Assembly: GCF_014066305.1 (NCBI RefSeq)
Contig: NW_023501038.1
Location: forward strand, 806,001-870,000
Direction: 5' to 3'
From: Letharia columbiana
Taxonomy: Eukaryota; Ascomycota; Lecanoromycetes; Lecanorales; Parmeliaceae
Length of the DNA stretch: 64,000 nt
This document shows, in pieces, positions 1 through 14,066 of this stretch (position 1 is the stretch's first letter; every line of letters begins with the position of its first letter). A model generated the notes under the pieces. The model saw only the letters and a program-made list of their open reading frames with translations. It did not search any database and was not told the origin of the DNA. A program made the translations under genes and the position numbers.

Positions 1-160
1 GTGGAAGTAGGTCAAAAACGCACAGCAAGCGATTAGAGTTCGATTTGACTTAGGGCTAGGGCTAAAATTCGATTTAACTTAGAAAAATCCAACTTCATTT
101 AACTTAGAAAAATGAAAAATCCAACTTCATGAATTTAATTCATAGGCCTTTACTTGTAAT
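1..160 (+). repeat. Left copy of a 160-bp direct repeat, cut by window edge
   Basis: This stretch matches 3475-3638 over its full length. The differences are almost all C-to-T or G-to-A, and the right copy is the more mutated one. Both copies end in the same motif (AGGCCTTTACT), which recurs in reverse orientation at the ends of the repeat units near 51.4, 52.4 and 53.0 kb. It is probably an LTR-like or element-end sequence, and the pair may bound an element of about 3.5 kb. The family is unknown. Confidence 0.6.
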
Positions 161-2400
<2,240 letters not shown>

Positions 2401-2429
2401 ATACCTACTACTACTTATAAACGCGTCGA

Positions 2430-2990
2430 TACTCTATAAGAGAAGAAGTAAGAGGAGGAACTATAATAGGTAAATGCGGAGAATACTACGAAGAAATTAA
2501 GCGGTAATAAGGCTACCATCGTTAAGAACACGGCTTAGCTCTTCAAGATCCCACGTTATATTAGTTATTCACTCAGTCAACCACTTAGCTAGCTACTTAG
2601 TCTGATACTCTATAAGAGGAGGAGTAAGAGAAGGAATTACAATAGGCAAATGCGGAGAATACTGCGGAGAAACTAAGCGGCAATAAGGCCACCATCGTCA
2701 AAAACACGGCTCAGCTCTCTAAGATCCTACATTAATCCACTCAGCCAGGGTAAGAGAAGTCACGACAGCAGGCGAATGCGGAGAATACTGCGGAGAACAC
2801 TACGGAGATAGTCATCAGCAGCAGTGACACAATAGGCCTACTCTCCACGGTCTCACACCAATCCACTTAGCCAGGGTAAGAGAAGTCACGATAGCAGGCG
2901 AATGCGGAGAACACTGCGGAGAAACCAAGCGGCAATAAGGCCTTCAGCACCAAGAACACGGCTCAGCTCTCCAAGATCCCACGTTATATG
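2430..2990. repeat. Degenerate tandem repeat, about four units
   Basis: Units of roughly 130-190 bp share a core with GCGGAGAA, AAGCGGCAATAAGG and ACACGGCTCAGCTCTC motifs, at about 2430-2555, 2605-2735, 2750-2820 and 2870-2990. The left units are more RIP-mutated than the right ones (for example CGGCTTAG against CGGCTCAG). The short open frame across 2902-3165 lies in this array and I do not regard it as a gene. Confidence 0.7.
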
Positions 2991-3474
2991 CTCTCCACGG
3001 TTCTACATCAAATCATTACTCAGTAAGCGGAGAACACCACTGCAACTTAGCCTGTCATCCCCACTGCAACTTGCCCTATTATTCCTACTGCATTTATATA
3101 ATATATCAATAACATCACGAGAGGAGGATCTACTGCGACGATTACAGCCAATTAAACCTCTATAGAAGGAATATCGAACGATATATATTTAAACGAATTG
3201 AAACTATTTAATATCTATAGCTATTTTATTATTCGAAAGAATTTACTGCGGTAGAAGATATTATAGGATTTATATCACTAACTAGCACGTTATCTCTATT
3301 TCTTTTCGATATTTTAATACTTCTTATTATAAAAATATAGTCTTTCTCTATTTTTTATAGACAATTATTATGAATTAATTTTTTATACTTAATATACCTT
3401 TCTAATTAAATCTTAGCGCGCCTCTCTTCATATATATATATCTATATATTATATAGATTAAATTAATTTTATAG
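2991..3474. other. AT-rich stretch without recognisable feature
   Basis: A transition from the partly mutated tandem repeat into fully RIP-mutated sequence. I see no gene or repeat boundary that I can define. Confidence 0.5.
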
Positions 3475-3638
3475 TAGTAAAAGTAGATTAAAAACGTATA
3501 GTAAGCGATTAGAGTTCGATTTAACTTAGAGCTAGAACTAAAATTCGATTTAACTTAGAAAAATTCAACTTCATTTAACTTAGAAAAATGAAAAATTCAA
3601 CTTTATGAATTTAATTTATAGGCCTTTACTTATAGTAT
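3475..3638 (+). repeat. Right copy of the 160-bp direct repeat
   Basis: This is the counterpart of positions 1-160, with additional C-to-T and G-to-A changes. It ends where the RIP-mutated Copia coding remnant begins, so it probably marks the truncation point of that Copia element. Confidence 0.6.
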
Positions 3639-4195
3639 ATATATATAGTTAATTTACTACTATATACGAATAAATAATTAATTTAAACTATATTAATTAT
3701 ATATTCTTTAATAAAAACGAGTTTATCGACTATTAGCTATATCGTATAAATATTATAATAATTAATAGAATTATTATTTAAATAAAGAGCTACGATATAA
3801 TTAAAATAAAATAGCTATTATAGAATAAATTTAATACTTTTATAAAAATTAATAAAGTCTTATATATTTCGAATTTTATATATAAACTATTTTCGATTAA
3901 TTAGGCTATACGAAAAGAATTTAAAATTATCTTTCTTAATAATAACTATTATATTCTTTAGAGTAGTAAGCTTATTAATAGTATTTTAAATATAATATCT
4001 ATATTCTTAATATCTTATAATTTATAATTAAGATATTAATATTTATTTAAAAAAATATAAAAGTTTTAATATTTACTTTAATATTTAATAATAAGAAAGA
4101 TATTAAGCTATAATATCGTCGAATAAGATATCTAGATTAGATTAATTTTAAGAGATTTATTAATATAAATAAAGATATTATATTAACTTAGAAAC
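3639..4195 (+). mobile_element. RIP-mutated Copia retrotransposon, 5' part (GAG-pre-integrase)
   Basis: Conceptual translation near 3856-3905 gives VLYISNFIYKLFSI, matching the Copia GAG-pre-integrase consensus pattern VLYVPNLxxNLLSV. The frame is destroyed by TAA and TAG codons that fit mutated CAA and CAG. The element stops at 4195, where a Gypsy element has inserted with target duplication GAAAC, and resumes at 11656 with integrase-like sequence in the same orientation. The 5' LTR is not seen; the element appears truncated near 3638. Confidence 0.65.
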
Positions 4196-4378
4196 TATTA
4201 CGATCGTATTCTATATCTCTCTTAATATATCATTTAGCCCTATAATCTATTAGGGCCTAGCGTATCTTAATAGAGTTATCTATTACTATCTAATATCTTC
4301 TATCTATATAGCTATTCGATATCTAATTATCTTATTTAATATATCTATATTAATATTATATCTATATTAATTCTAATA
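4196..4378 (+). repeat. 5' LTR of the Gypsy element
   Basis: 183 bp, starting TATTACGATCG (original TG mutated to TA) and ending ATTCTAATA (original CA mutated to TA). It aligns end to end with 11468-11650, differing by C-to-T and G-to-A changes. LTRs at 32162 and 35702 and a reverse copy at about 62825-62977 belong to the same family. Confidence 0.9.
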
Positions 4379-4695
4379 TTATAACTAGATTACTCTACTT
4401 ACTATATTTAAATTAGTAGATAAATTTAAGAAATCTATTAGTAGGGGCTTTAGTAAGATATTAAGTTAAGTTATTATATTTCTAGATAAATCTATTATAT
4501 AGATAATATATTATAAAGAATACTTATCGAGATAGCGTAACGATTTTATAATTAGTTAGAGGAATAAAATAATTACTAGATTAGTTTATTTATATAATTA
4601 ATAAATCTAAAGAAATTATTATTTAACTTAATAATTATATAACTAATTCTCTAAGCGAAGTAAAAGTATTTAAAAGAACGATATTTAAACTATTA

Positions 4696-5257
4696 TCTGC
4701 AAATCTGAAAAGTTTCTACTAAATTTCAAATTGCTGATCTTGCGAATAGGGCTGAAATTAAGAATTCCGCCGATTCAGTAACTATCTCAAAAATCAGCCA
4801 AAATTCCGCCGGTTTAGCAACTATCTTAATCTTTTCCATTAGTTCTATTAGTTTAGTAGCAATACGTATAAAAAAAGAAAAGTTCTAATAATCGACGTTA
4901 CGACGATAAGGTTCTATAACGACGAGTATCAACGTTAACTTAAATTTGACTACGGAATTAGACGATTTAATAAAATTAGTCGCGTAAGTAATACTCTAAT
5001 ATAGCGCACAATAATGCGCATATTAATGATGATATATATTAATATCATATGTACTCCGTATATAGAATAGTACTTAGAGTGCATTACGTAAAATTTTTAA
5101 AGTTGTTAAAAAATTTTTAAAGTTACTAAATTGATAGAACTGGCGAAAAGAGTTAAATATAGATAAAGTCTACTTAATAGACTAAATCGTACTAAATTAT
5201 ACTTATAGTGCGGACTCGGCGAAAATCATACGAAAAGAAACTTTTTAGATTTATAGA
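4696..5257. mobile_element. 562-bp TA-flanked MITE (copy A)
   Basis: The terminal inverted repeat starts TCTGCAAATCTGAAAAG on the left and is mirrored by CTTTTTAGATTTATAGA on the right, with TA on both sides (4694-4695 and 5258-5259). A second copy lies at 29817-30357. The interior keeps many CpA and TpG dinucleotides, unlike the host Gypsy, so it inserted later or escaped most RIP. TA duplication suggests a Tc1/mariner-type transposase acting in trans. No coding capacity is seen. Confidence 0.8.
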
Positions 5258-8200
5258 TAATTTATAATTTTCACGATAGTCTAAATAATTTACAAATTAG
5301 GAAAAAAAGTCCCCGTAAAATATAATATTATTTTTCGAATTTGTAATAAAGTCTTATAAAAGGTATTATAAGAAGTTTTTCTTTTCTCTCCTTCGCTTAA
5401 TATTTATAATATTAAAAAATCGAGAGAAATAACGTAACTCTCTTATCTTTATTTTAAAATTATTATTTTTAATATATAATTAAGTAAGATAAATCGAGTT
5501 AGTAATCTTCTTACTTAGATATTTAATTAATAATAATTCTTACTATCTAATAATATAGCGAAGAATATCGCGGTTATTATAAATCTATAATAGATTATTA
5601 GCGTTGACTAACTATATAATTAGATCGATAAAAAATCTAATTAATTTCTTATTATACTCCGCGATCTTCGCTATTAATAAGATTAGTTTCGAGATATAGC
5701 TAAATAATATATTAATCTTAAAATTAAGAAGAATAAGATAATAGATTAATAAAATAAGACTTAATAACGCTTAAAATAAGTTAGTATTAAGGCCGAGAAG
5801 CTATAAGAATAGAATAGAAAGCTTCGATAATAGCTAATAGCAATATAATTAGATATACTTAAGAACTTATAAATTACCTCTAAGATATAAGCGTTAACCT
5901 TAATAAAGCCCGCTTAAGTTTTATATTCTATTTATAGAAAAGAGAAGTTTACTAAGCTATCGAATTCTTTCTTCTTTATTAACGATAAGAATCTTATATA
6001 GAAGAATTAATTAGTTAAAATAAAGGAAAAGTTATTAGATAATAAGAATTACTACTCTATCGAGACGTCTTAAATTATTTACTTTCTATTATATATAAAT
6101 AGAAAAGCGATCTCTTATATTCTAAATAGAAGATATAGAGATATTATAAATCTCTATATATTAGTTAGCGAGGTTATAAACTAGCTAACTAAGATCTATA
6201 AAGAGATAGATCGTTATAAAAAGATAAAACGCGAATACAATTTTCTTTAATAGATAATCTAGCCCTTTAATAGATTCTATATAGAACTCGTTAGACTCGA
6301 TTTTATACTTAATTATAACGAAATCCACCTAAGGGATAATTTAAATATCAAGCTATAAATATATATTTAACTTCACTTCGTTTTTATAGCCCTTTCTAAT
6401 TATAAGTTTATATCCTTAAGAAATATTAAGAAATATCTTATAAATAACGATAACTTATAGCGCGTAAACTATAAACTACGTCTAGCTCTAATTATTAATA
6501 AAACGACTCTTAAAATTATTATAACTTAAATAAAAAAGATAATTACTACTATAATCGAGGATTATACGCCTTTCGCTATTATATTAAGTACTTATATCTT
6601 AAATATCTTTTAGAATATATCGAAGATAATAATTAATATAGATTTAAGAGATTTAATATATTTTAATTATAGGAAGATAGATTATATAAGATATAATTAT
6701 TTAATATAAAAATAGACTAACGCTAATAAGAAGATCTTACGAAAGATAAGAATCTACGAACTTACTATTAATAACGAATATAAGATAAATCTACTAGCCG
6801 ACGCTTACGAAGTCTCTAAGAATTTAGAAAACGAATAGCCTCTATTAAAGTTACGATAAAGAAAACTTATAATATATATCTACTAAATACTTTTAATAAT
6901 TCTTTAATATATCGTTCTTTTAGAATATAAATAACGCTATTATTATAGAAACGAAAATACTTACTCTAGAATATTCTTATCGATAGTAAATATACTAGAA
7001 TATATATAGTTATTAATAAGTTTCTAATTTATAGAATTTATAAAGAATTACTATTAGAATCGATTTTACTATCGAAATCTAAATCTCTAAAGAATTATAA
7101 TAGTCGAATCGCAAAGAAGTCTATTATCTATTATTTACTTTTAATAATAATAGTAAATAGCTATCGAGAGGGAATATATTCTATATTTATCGCCCTTCTT
7201 ATATATAATATAATTCTAGGAAAATTATGAATAAATAAGTATAAGGTGCTTCTCGATATAATAAAAGATAAGATTCTTTTTATATTAGACCGCTATAATT
7301 ATAACGATAATAAGACCTCGATAGCGGAGGATCTCGCTATCTTACTAGATCCGAAATTAAAATCTCCTATCTTATAGGCTATCTTAAAGAAAAAACCTTC
7401 TCCTTAATCTATATATAACGATAACTCGAACTTTACTATTAACTTAAACGTTCTTAGCGAATTAATTAATAAGAAGAGGTTAATATCTACTTCTCGAAAT
7501 ATAAAATAAAAATAAGATATAGATTTATAATCTATTAATATCGCCGAAATTAATATTATATTATACTATTAATTAGCGCGTAATAAGAGAAATCATCTAT
7601 TTAGCCTTATTATAAACGAGATCTATAACTCGTTATCGAAAGAGTTACCTCTTTAGAAGAAATTATATAATTCTCGTATATCGATTAATAAGCTATATTT
7701 TTATAACTTAGAAAAGAAGTATAAGAGATACTATAAATCGAATTATTCTATTTAAATTAGCGCTATCGAAATTATTAGCTCTAAAGATATTAAACGAAAA
7801 CTCTCTATAAAGTATTACGACTATTTAGATATTTTCGATAGAATAAAGATAAATAAATTATTATTATATCGTCTTTATAATTATAAACTAAAATTTATAG
7901 AGATTAATATCGTCGAACTATTAAAGAGTTAAGTTTATTCTATATTAGAATATAAGTTAAAATAGATTAAAAAGTATTTAAATAAGTATTTAAAAAAGGA
8001 TTTTATAATATCTAGTTATACTTCGTTTATATTCTCTATTCTATTTATTAAGAAACTAAATAAAGACTTATACTTTTATATAGACTATCGAAGGCTAAAT
8101 ACTATTACTAAGAGAAATCGATATTTAATTTTATTAATAGACGAGGTTCTCGCGAGAATTTAGAGCTATAAATATCTTACTCGATTAAATATTATAGTCG

Positions 8201-11200
8201 TATTTAATAAATTACGTATATATCTTAATAGTAAGAATCTTATTATCTTTATTATCTTTCTCGATATATATAAAGTATCGAGTACTCTTCTTCGATCTAA
8301 TTAATAACTTAGCTATCTATTAATAATATATAAATAATATTCTATTTAAGTATCTAAACGACTTCTATTAAGTCTATCTTAATAATATTCTTATTTATAA
8401 TCGATTAAGAAAGAAATATATTACGTATATTCGAAAGATTCTTTAAAAGCTATAAAAGGTCGAATTATAGATAGATATTCTTAAATACGAGTTCTATATC
8501 TAGAAGACGAAGTTTTTAGATCTTCTTATTTCGATTAATAATCTATAAATAAACTCTATTAAAATTTAAGCTATTATTAAATAATCTATCTCTATTAATT
8601 TAAAGGAGATATAGGCCTTTATTAGCTTTTATAACTTCTATTATTAATTTATAAGAGATTTCTCAAAGATTATAAAATTAATAGTAAAACTTATAGTTAA
8701 GAAAGTAATATTTAATTAATTATCGATCTATTAGAAAGTCTTTTATTTACTAAAGATAGCTATTATAAGAGCTTTAATTCTACGCTATTTCGATAAATCG
8801 AAAAATATTATATTTAAAATAAACTTCTTTAATTATATTAATAATAATATTTTATCTTAATATAATAACGACGAAGTCTTATATTCGATAATTTTTTATA
8901 ATAAAAATCTTACTTTAGCTAAGTATAACTATTAAATCTATAATAAGAAATTACTAGCTATTATTCGCTATTTAAAATACTAGCGTTCTAAATTAAAATA
9001 TATTAATATCTCTATTAAGATCTTTATAAATTATAAAGACTTAATATATTTTATTAAAGAAAGAAATCTAAGTTATCGCTAGACTCGCTATTTAAATATA
9101 CTATTTAAATTTAATATTAAAATTATTTATCGTCTAAGATCTTAGAATATTAAGATTAATATATTTATATATATAGTTAATTTTAAATTAAATAGTTTAG
9201 AGAATAAACGTTTAAAGTAGTAATATTAGATAATATTTATATCTAATTATTTAAAACTTAATAATAAAGATATTAGAATTTATATTATTAACGATTTTAT
9301 CTTTTATAGAATAGTCTAGAAAAATAAGATTAATAAATTTTATAACGAAATTTATAAGATAATTATAAAAGATAAGAATAAACTTCGCGAAGTTATACTT
9401 AATAAGTACTTTATAGAGAATAAAATACTCTATTATAAAAATCGCTTATAGATATTAAAAGATTTATATATTAACGTTATTCGCGAAGTATATAATTAAT
9501 TTTTATATAAATATTTCGATATAGTCTATATCTATAAGCTATTTAAGCGAGAATATTATTAATAAGATATAAAAGCTATTATTACTATCTATATTTAAAA
9601 CTACTATATTTATTATAGATCTAAGACCTCTTATAATTAAGAATATAGTTTATTATAATCTCTATTAATTTCTTAAAAGCGATAATAGAATATCTTAATA
9701 GACTTTATAATAAATTTATTTATATTTAATAAATATAACGCTATCTAGATAGCGATAAATCGACTTATTAAGAAATAATATTATATTATATACTCTAATA
9801 TAGATAAAGGAATTATAATTAAAAAGATAATTAATATATTATTTAAAAAGATCTTTCGCTTATATAATCTATCGACGTTAATAATTTTAAATAAAAACTT
9901 TTAATTTATATTAATAATATAAAAAGTCTTTTATAAACGACTTAAAATTAAGACTAAGCTATTAATAGTCTTTTATCTTAAAATTAATAAATAAATTAAA
10001 TAGACTAATTAGAATATAAAACGTTATTTTTAAATATATTATAATTATATATAAAATAATTAATCTAGATAATTATTTATTATTAAATTTATTAATAATA
10101 ATACTACTTTCGTAGTTATAAATATTTTATTATTCTTTATAAATAAGAGCTTTTATTCTTAAATAAGTTTTAGCTTAAATATTATTAACTATAATATTAC
10201 TTATAAGTACTTTAACGTTATTTAAGTAAAAGATATTATTAAATATATATAATAAGTTTTTAACTATATTCGAAATAATATAAATTATATTTAAAAGATT
10301 ATAATAATCTAGATTAATAAGCGATATTAGAAGATTACTTTTAAAGTAAATAATATAATCTTTCTTAATAATAAGAATATTATCTTAAATTAATTATCTC
10401 GAAAATTAGATAATAAGAGATATAGCTTATTTAAAGTAATAGATCTTATAAAAATCTTATATCGCTTAAAGCTTTTAATAAGTATAAAGATCTATAATAT
10501 ATTTTATCTTAATCTCTTAAGTCTTATATCGATAAACCTCTTATCTAAATAGATTAATTCTTTATCGAAGTATATTACTATTAAAGATCGAATTAAATAG
10601 ATAGTAAAGAAGATTATCGTCTTTAAATTTATTAACGATTATCTTAAATATCGAGTAAAATAAGAGAATCTTAATAAGAATCTTAAATAGTATAACTCGA
10701 ATAATAGCGAATTTGAAAATTATTAAGATATAATCGACGATTTCTATAAGCGATACTCGTAAATAGTTTATTAAGCCTAATAATATCTCAAATATTATAT
10801 TTTTAAATAAATTAAAACTATCTAATATTTTATAACGACTTTATTTTCTTCGCGTTTATAATTCGATTTTTTAGATCTATATTACTTTATAATAACCTTA
10901 TTTTAAATTTATTAAGTTAACTTCTCTTATTAATATAACTCTTAATATATTTTAAGACTATATTAGATTATACGCGGATTTTACTATTATTATCGCTAGA
11001 TATAATTAATATTAACTAAATAACTTATTATAAAGAAGTTTACGCTAAACTAATTTAATATTAAATTAAAGTTTAACGTCTATAGTTTAATTTAATTCGA
11101 GATCTCTTAACTAATTAACTCGTACTATTTTATTAATATTCTTTACGCTAAAATATTAACTCGAGAATTACTATTATCTACTAAAATACTTATATTTACT

Positions 11201-11453
11201 ACTTATTTATTATTATATCAATTTCTTTTAAATTAAAATTCTTATACTCGCTATATCTCTAACTAATAATAATATTAACGCGAAGGCCGAGACGTAAGCT
11301 CTCGCTATCTATATTATTATCGAGAAAGATTATAATATTAAAGATCTTAGATATTAAAAGTTCTTTATTATTTTATTAATTTTCAAGCGAGCGTATATAT
11401 ATACTATTTTTACTACTCTTTCACTTATTAATTATAAGAGTATAATTCTATAA

Positions 11454-11467
11454 AGGGGAGAGGATAA
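11454..11467 (+). other. Polypurine tract of the Gypsy element
   Basis: AAAGGGGAGAGGAT lies immediately upstream of the 3' LTR, the expected site of plus-strand priming. It is purine-only apart from the final base and stands out from the surrounding AT-rich sequence. Confidence 0.8.
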
Positions 11468-11650
11468 TATTATAATTATATTTTATATTTTCTTTAATAT
11501 ATTATTTAACTCTATAATCTATTAGAGTCTAGCGTATCTTAATAAAATTATTTATTATTATCTAATACCTTCTATCTATATAGCTATTCGATATCTAGTT
11601 ATCTTATTTAATATATCTATATTAATATTACATCTATATCGATTCTAATA
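11468..11650 (+). repeat. 3' LTR of the Gypsy element
   Basis: 183 bp, collinear with 4196-4378. It is followed at once by GAAAC, the second half of the target duplication. It is more heavily mutated at its start than the 5' LTR. Confidence 0.9.
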
Positions 11651-11655
11651 GAAAC

Positions 11656-13356
11656 TTCGAATTAGATCTATATAAAAGATTTTAAAAAGAGTATAATATA
11701 AAATAGTTAGAAACTCGATAAGATTTATATAGACTTAAGAGAATTTTTTAATATATTATTTATTAATAAAGTTAAGTATTATATACTTCTTATTAACTAA
11801 GTAATTTTTAAAATTTAATACTTTATATATAAGTATAAAGATAAAGCTTTTAAATTCTTTTATAATTAAAAAACTTAGATGAAAAACGAATTCGATTATA
11901 AAATTAAGATAGTTTATTTAAATAATAGTATCGAATTTATTAATAGTAAATTTAAAGAATACTTTAAGAACTTCGATATTATATAAGAGATTATTATAAT
12001 TTATATATTTAAATAAAATAAAATTAGCGAGATATAAGATCGAATTATTATAAATAAGATAAGAATTATACTTTTTAACTCGAAGTTATCTTACTATTTA
12101 TAATTAAAACTATTTTATATTAAAGTATATTAAAAGTATAGAAGTATTAGAATTAATATAGATATAATATTAATATAAGTAAGATATAATAATAATAATA
12201 AGACTATCGAACTATATAGATGAAAAGAAGATATAATATAATAGAAGATATCTTCGTTAAGGCTCGCTAGACTATAGAGCTAAGAAATATATTAAGAATA
12301 TACTTATAATAATATATCGATAATATCTAAATCTATAATCTAAAGAATTAAAATAAATATCGAAACTTAAATAAGACCTTTATAAGCGATTCGCTATAAT
12401 CGATCTCGAACTATACTTATACTATTTAAATATAGAAATTTAGAGAAATCGTAAAAAGAGAATCGTTTAAATTATTTAAACGACGTATTTAAAGAAGATA
12501 TTATTACGATTTAATATAACTAATTATACATCTATTTCTATATTAATAATAGTAGATACTTAGCTATAGAAGAAACTAGTCGATAAGATTAAATTAGAAA
12601 TTATTTAGAAGTATTAATTAATAATAAAATCGATAATATATTCTATAATTTAAACTCGCTCGAATATCTATTTTATCGTTATAATTCTTTTATAATATAA
12701 TTATAACTTTAATTCGAAATATATTATAATTATTAAACGAGTTATTTATTATTTAAAGAAAATACTAATTTATAATATTACGTATAGAATAATTAATATA
12801 TTAAAAGATTATATAAATACTAATTAGATCTTAAACTAAGAGATCTATCGATCTCTTAAAGTCTATATATTTTATTTTATAGTAAGATAGTTAGCTAAAC
12901 GTCTAAACGATAATAATTTATTATATTATTATCTTATAAAATTAAGTATATAATTTAAACTTAGATAGTAAAAAAGCTATATAATTAATTAAACTTCTAA
13001 GCGAATTAAATATTAACTTTAAATTATTTAATAGATTAATACTAATTAAAGTAAATAATTAGAGAATTATTATATTAATAAAGAATTCTCGCTTTTACTT
13101 ACGTATAAAGTATATTAATATCTAATAATATTTCGTACGAAATTAAATAAAAGTAAAAGTAATTATATTTAAATAGGTTTCTATAAACGATATAGCTATA
13201 AACGAACTTATTAAGGCTCTTATTAATAATAAGTTTACTATATTTATAAATTAAATTAAATTTAAGAAGAGTAGATAAGAAGTAATCTAAATTCGAACTA
13301 TATAAGAGTATTAAAACTAATAGTATTTTTAATCTACTATTTAAATTATATAAGAG
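11656..13356 (+). mobile_element. RIP-mutated Copia retrotransposon, 3' part (integrase to RNase H)
   Basis: This continues the Copia frame interrupted at 4195. Around 11905-11990 the translation shows NNSIEFINSKFKEYF, the mutated Copia integrase core (DNGTEFxNxxFxxY). Around 13085-13265 it shows RFYLRIKYINI, YFVRN and ELIKALINNKF, matching the RNase H C-terminus of Copia Pol (RxxTKHIDIRYHFVR ... DxLTKAL). The 3' LTR at 13357 follows directly. Together with 3639-4195 this is one element split by the nested Gypsy. Confidence 0.75.
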
Positions 13357-13586
13357 TATTAGAATTAATTAATAGAAGACTAGTATAACTATACTACTAA
13401 CTTTTAAATAGATATTATTATTACTTCTTATAGTGGTAATGATATAAGTGGTAAATAGTCTTAGCGTAGGCTTCACACCATAAATAGGTAGTCTACCTCT
13501 ATTCTTTTTATATACTTCATAGAATGTGATAATAGAATAACTATTCTACATGATATGAGATCATTGAATGCACACATTATCCAATA
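13357..13586 (+). repeat. RIP-mutated 3' LTR of the Copia element
   Basis: 230 bp, beginning TATTAGAATT (unmutated form TGTTGGAATC) and ending CCAATA. It is the reverse complement of the well-preserved solo LTR at 15710-15939. Differences are overwhelmingly C-to-T or G-to-A in this copy and are concentrated in its left half, so RIP fades across this LTR and marks the edge of the gene island. Confidence 0.85.
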
Positions 13587-13936
13587 CACACCCCCATGAT
13601 GCAGCATGGGTCCTGAATGAATGTGACACGAGCACAAACCCGATCTTCCCTTTACGTGACACGAGCACGACTTCAGACCTGATGACTGATATCGAAGAAT
13701 TGAATGTCGACTTGCTCAATGAAGAGGTCGAGTTTGACTGATGCTCTGTGTTTTCGAGCTGACTTGTCTTTCGTGGATATTTTCACCAAGTATCCCACTG
13801 TCTTTCGTGGGTGCTCTGTGTTTTCGAGCTGATTTGTGTGTGGTTTCCTCGGTGTCTTGAGGTATGCTCCGGTGTCTTGGGTATTTGGATTAATGATAGA
13901 CAACAACTTGTGTAGCAGTTGCGCGAGGGCCCATAA
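13587..13936. other. Non-coding spacer with short direct repeats
   Basis: Two copies of GTGCTCTGTGTTTTCGAGCT-like sequence lie about 70 bp apart (near 13741 and 13810), plus two TCTTTCGTGG and two CGGTGTCTTG copies. Short open frames here overlap on both strands and show no codon structure. Confidence 0.6.
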
Positions 13937-14061
13937 CCTGTTGGGATTGATTGATTATGGAGTGGTATGTAGGCTACTTATATACCATGTGAAGCCCATG
14001 CTAATTTGCCACCTGCGGGGTAGCTACAACACACTATGGTGCTGCAGCATGATTTCCAACA
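13937..14061 (-). repeat. 125-bp solo LTR-like sequence, diverged Copia LTR family
   Basis: It starts TGTTGG and ends CCAACA, the same 6-bp termini as the 230-bp LTRs nearby. It shares the GTGAAGCCCA(T/C)GCTAA and TTTGCCAC(C/T)TGCG blocks with 15825-15860, in the same orientation as that copy. A TATATA motif sits inside. It ends 5 bp before the stop codon of the amidohydrolase gene. No clear target duplication was found. Confidence 0.6.
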
Positions 14062-14066
14062 CGCCC

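Larger units (their letters stand above)
4196..11650 (+). mobile_element. Complete RIP-mutated Gypsy LTR retrotransposon
   Basis: The element is 7455 bp with paired 183-bp LTRs, a purine tract (AAAGGGGAGAGGAT) directly before the 3' LTR, and the 5-bp target duplication GAAAC at 4191-4195 and 11651-11655. Pol runs forward. Near 8070-8170 the mutated translation reads YIDYRRLNTITKRNRY, the reverse-transcriptase DYRxLN region. Near 8375-8400 it reads VYLNNILIY where active Gypsy enzymes have YLDD, so both catalytic Asp codons have become Asn. Chromodomain-like residues appear near 10560-10690. A TA-flanked MITE (4696-5257) lies in the 5' internal region. No protein can be made from it. Confidence 0.92.
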
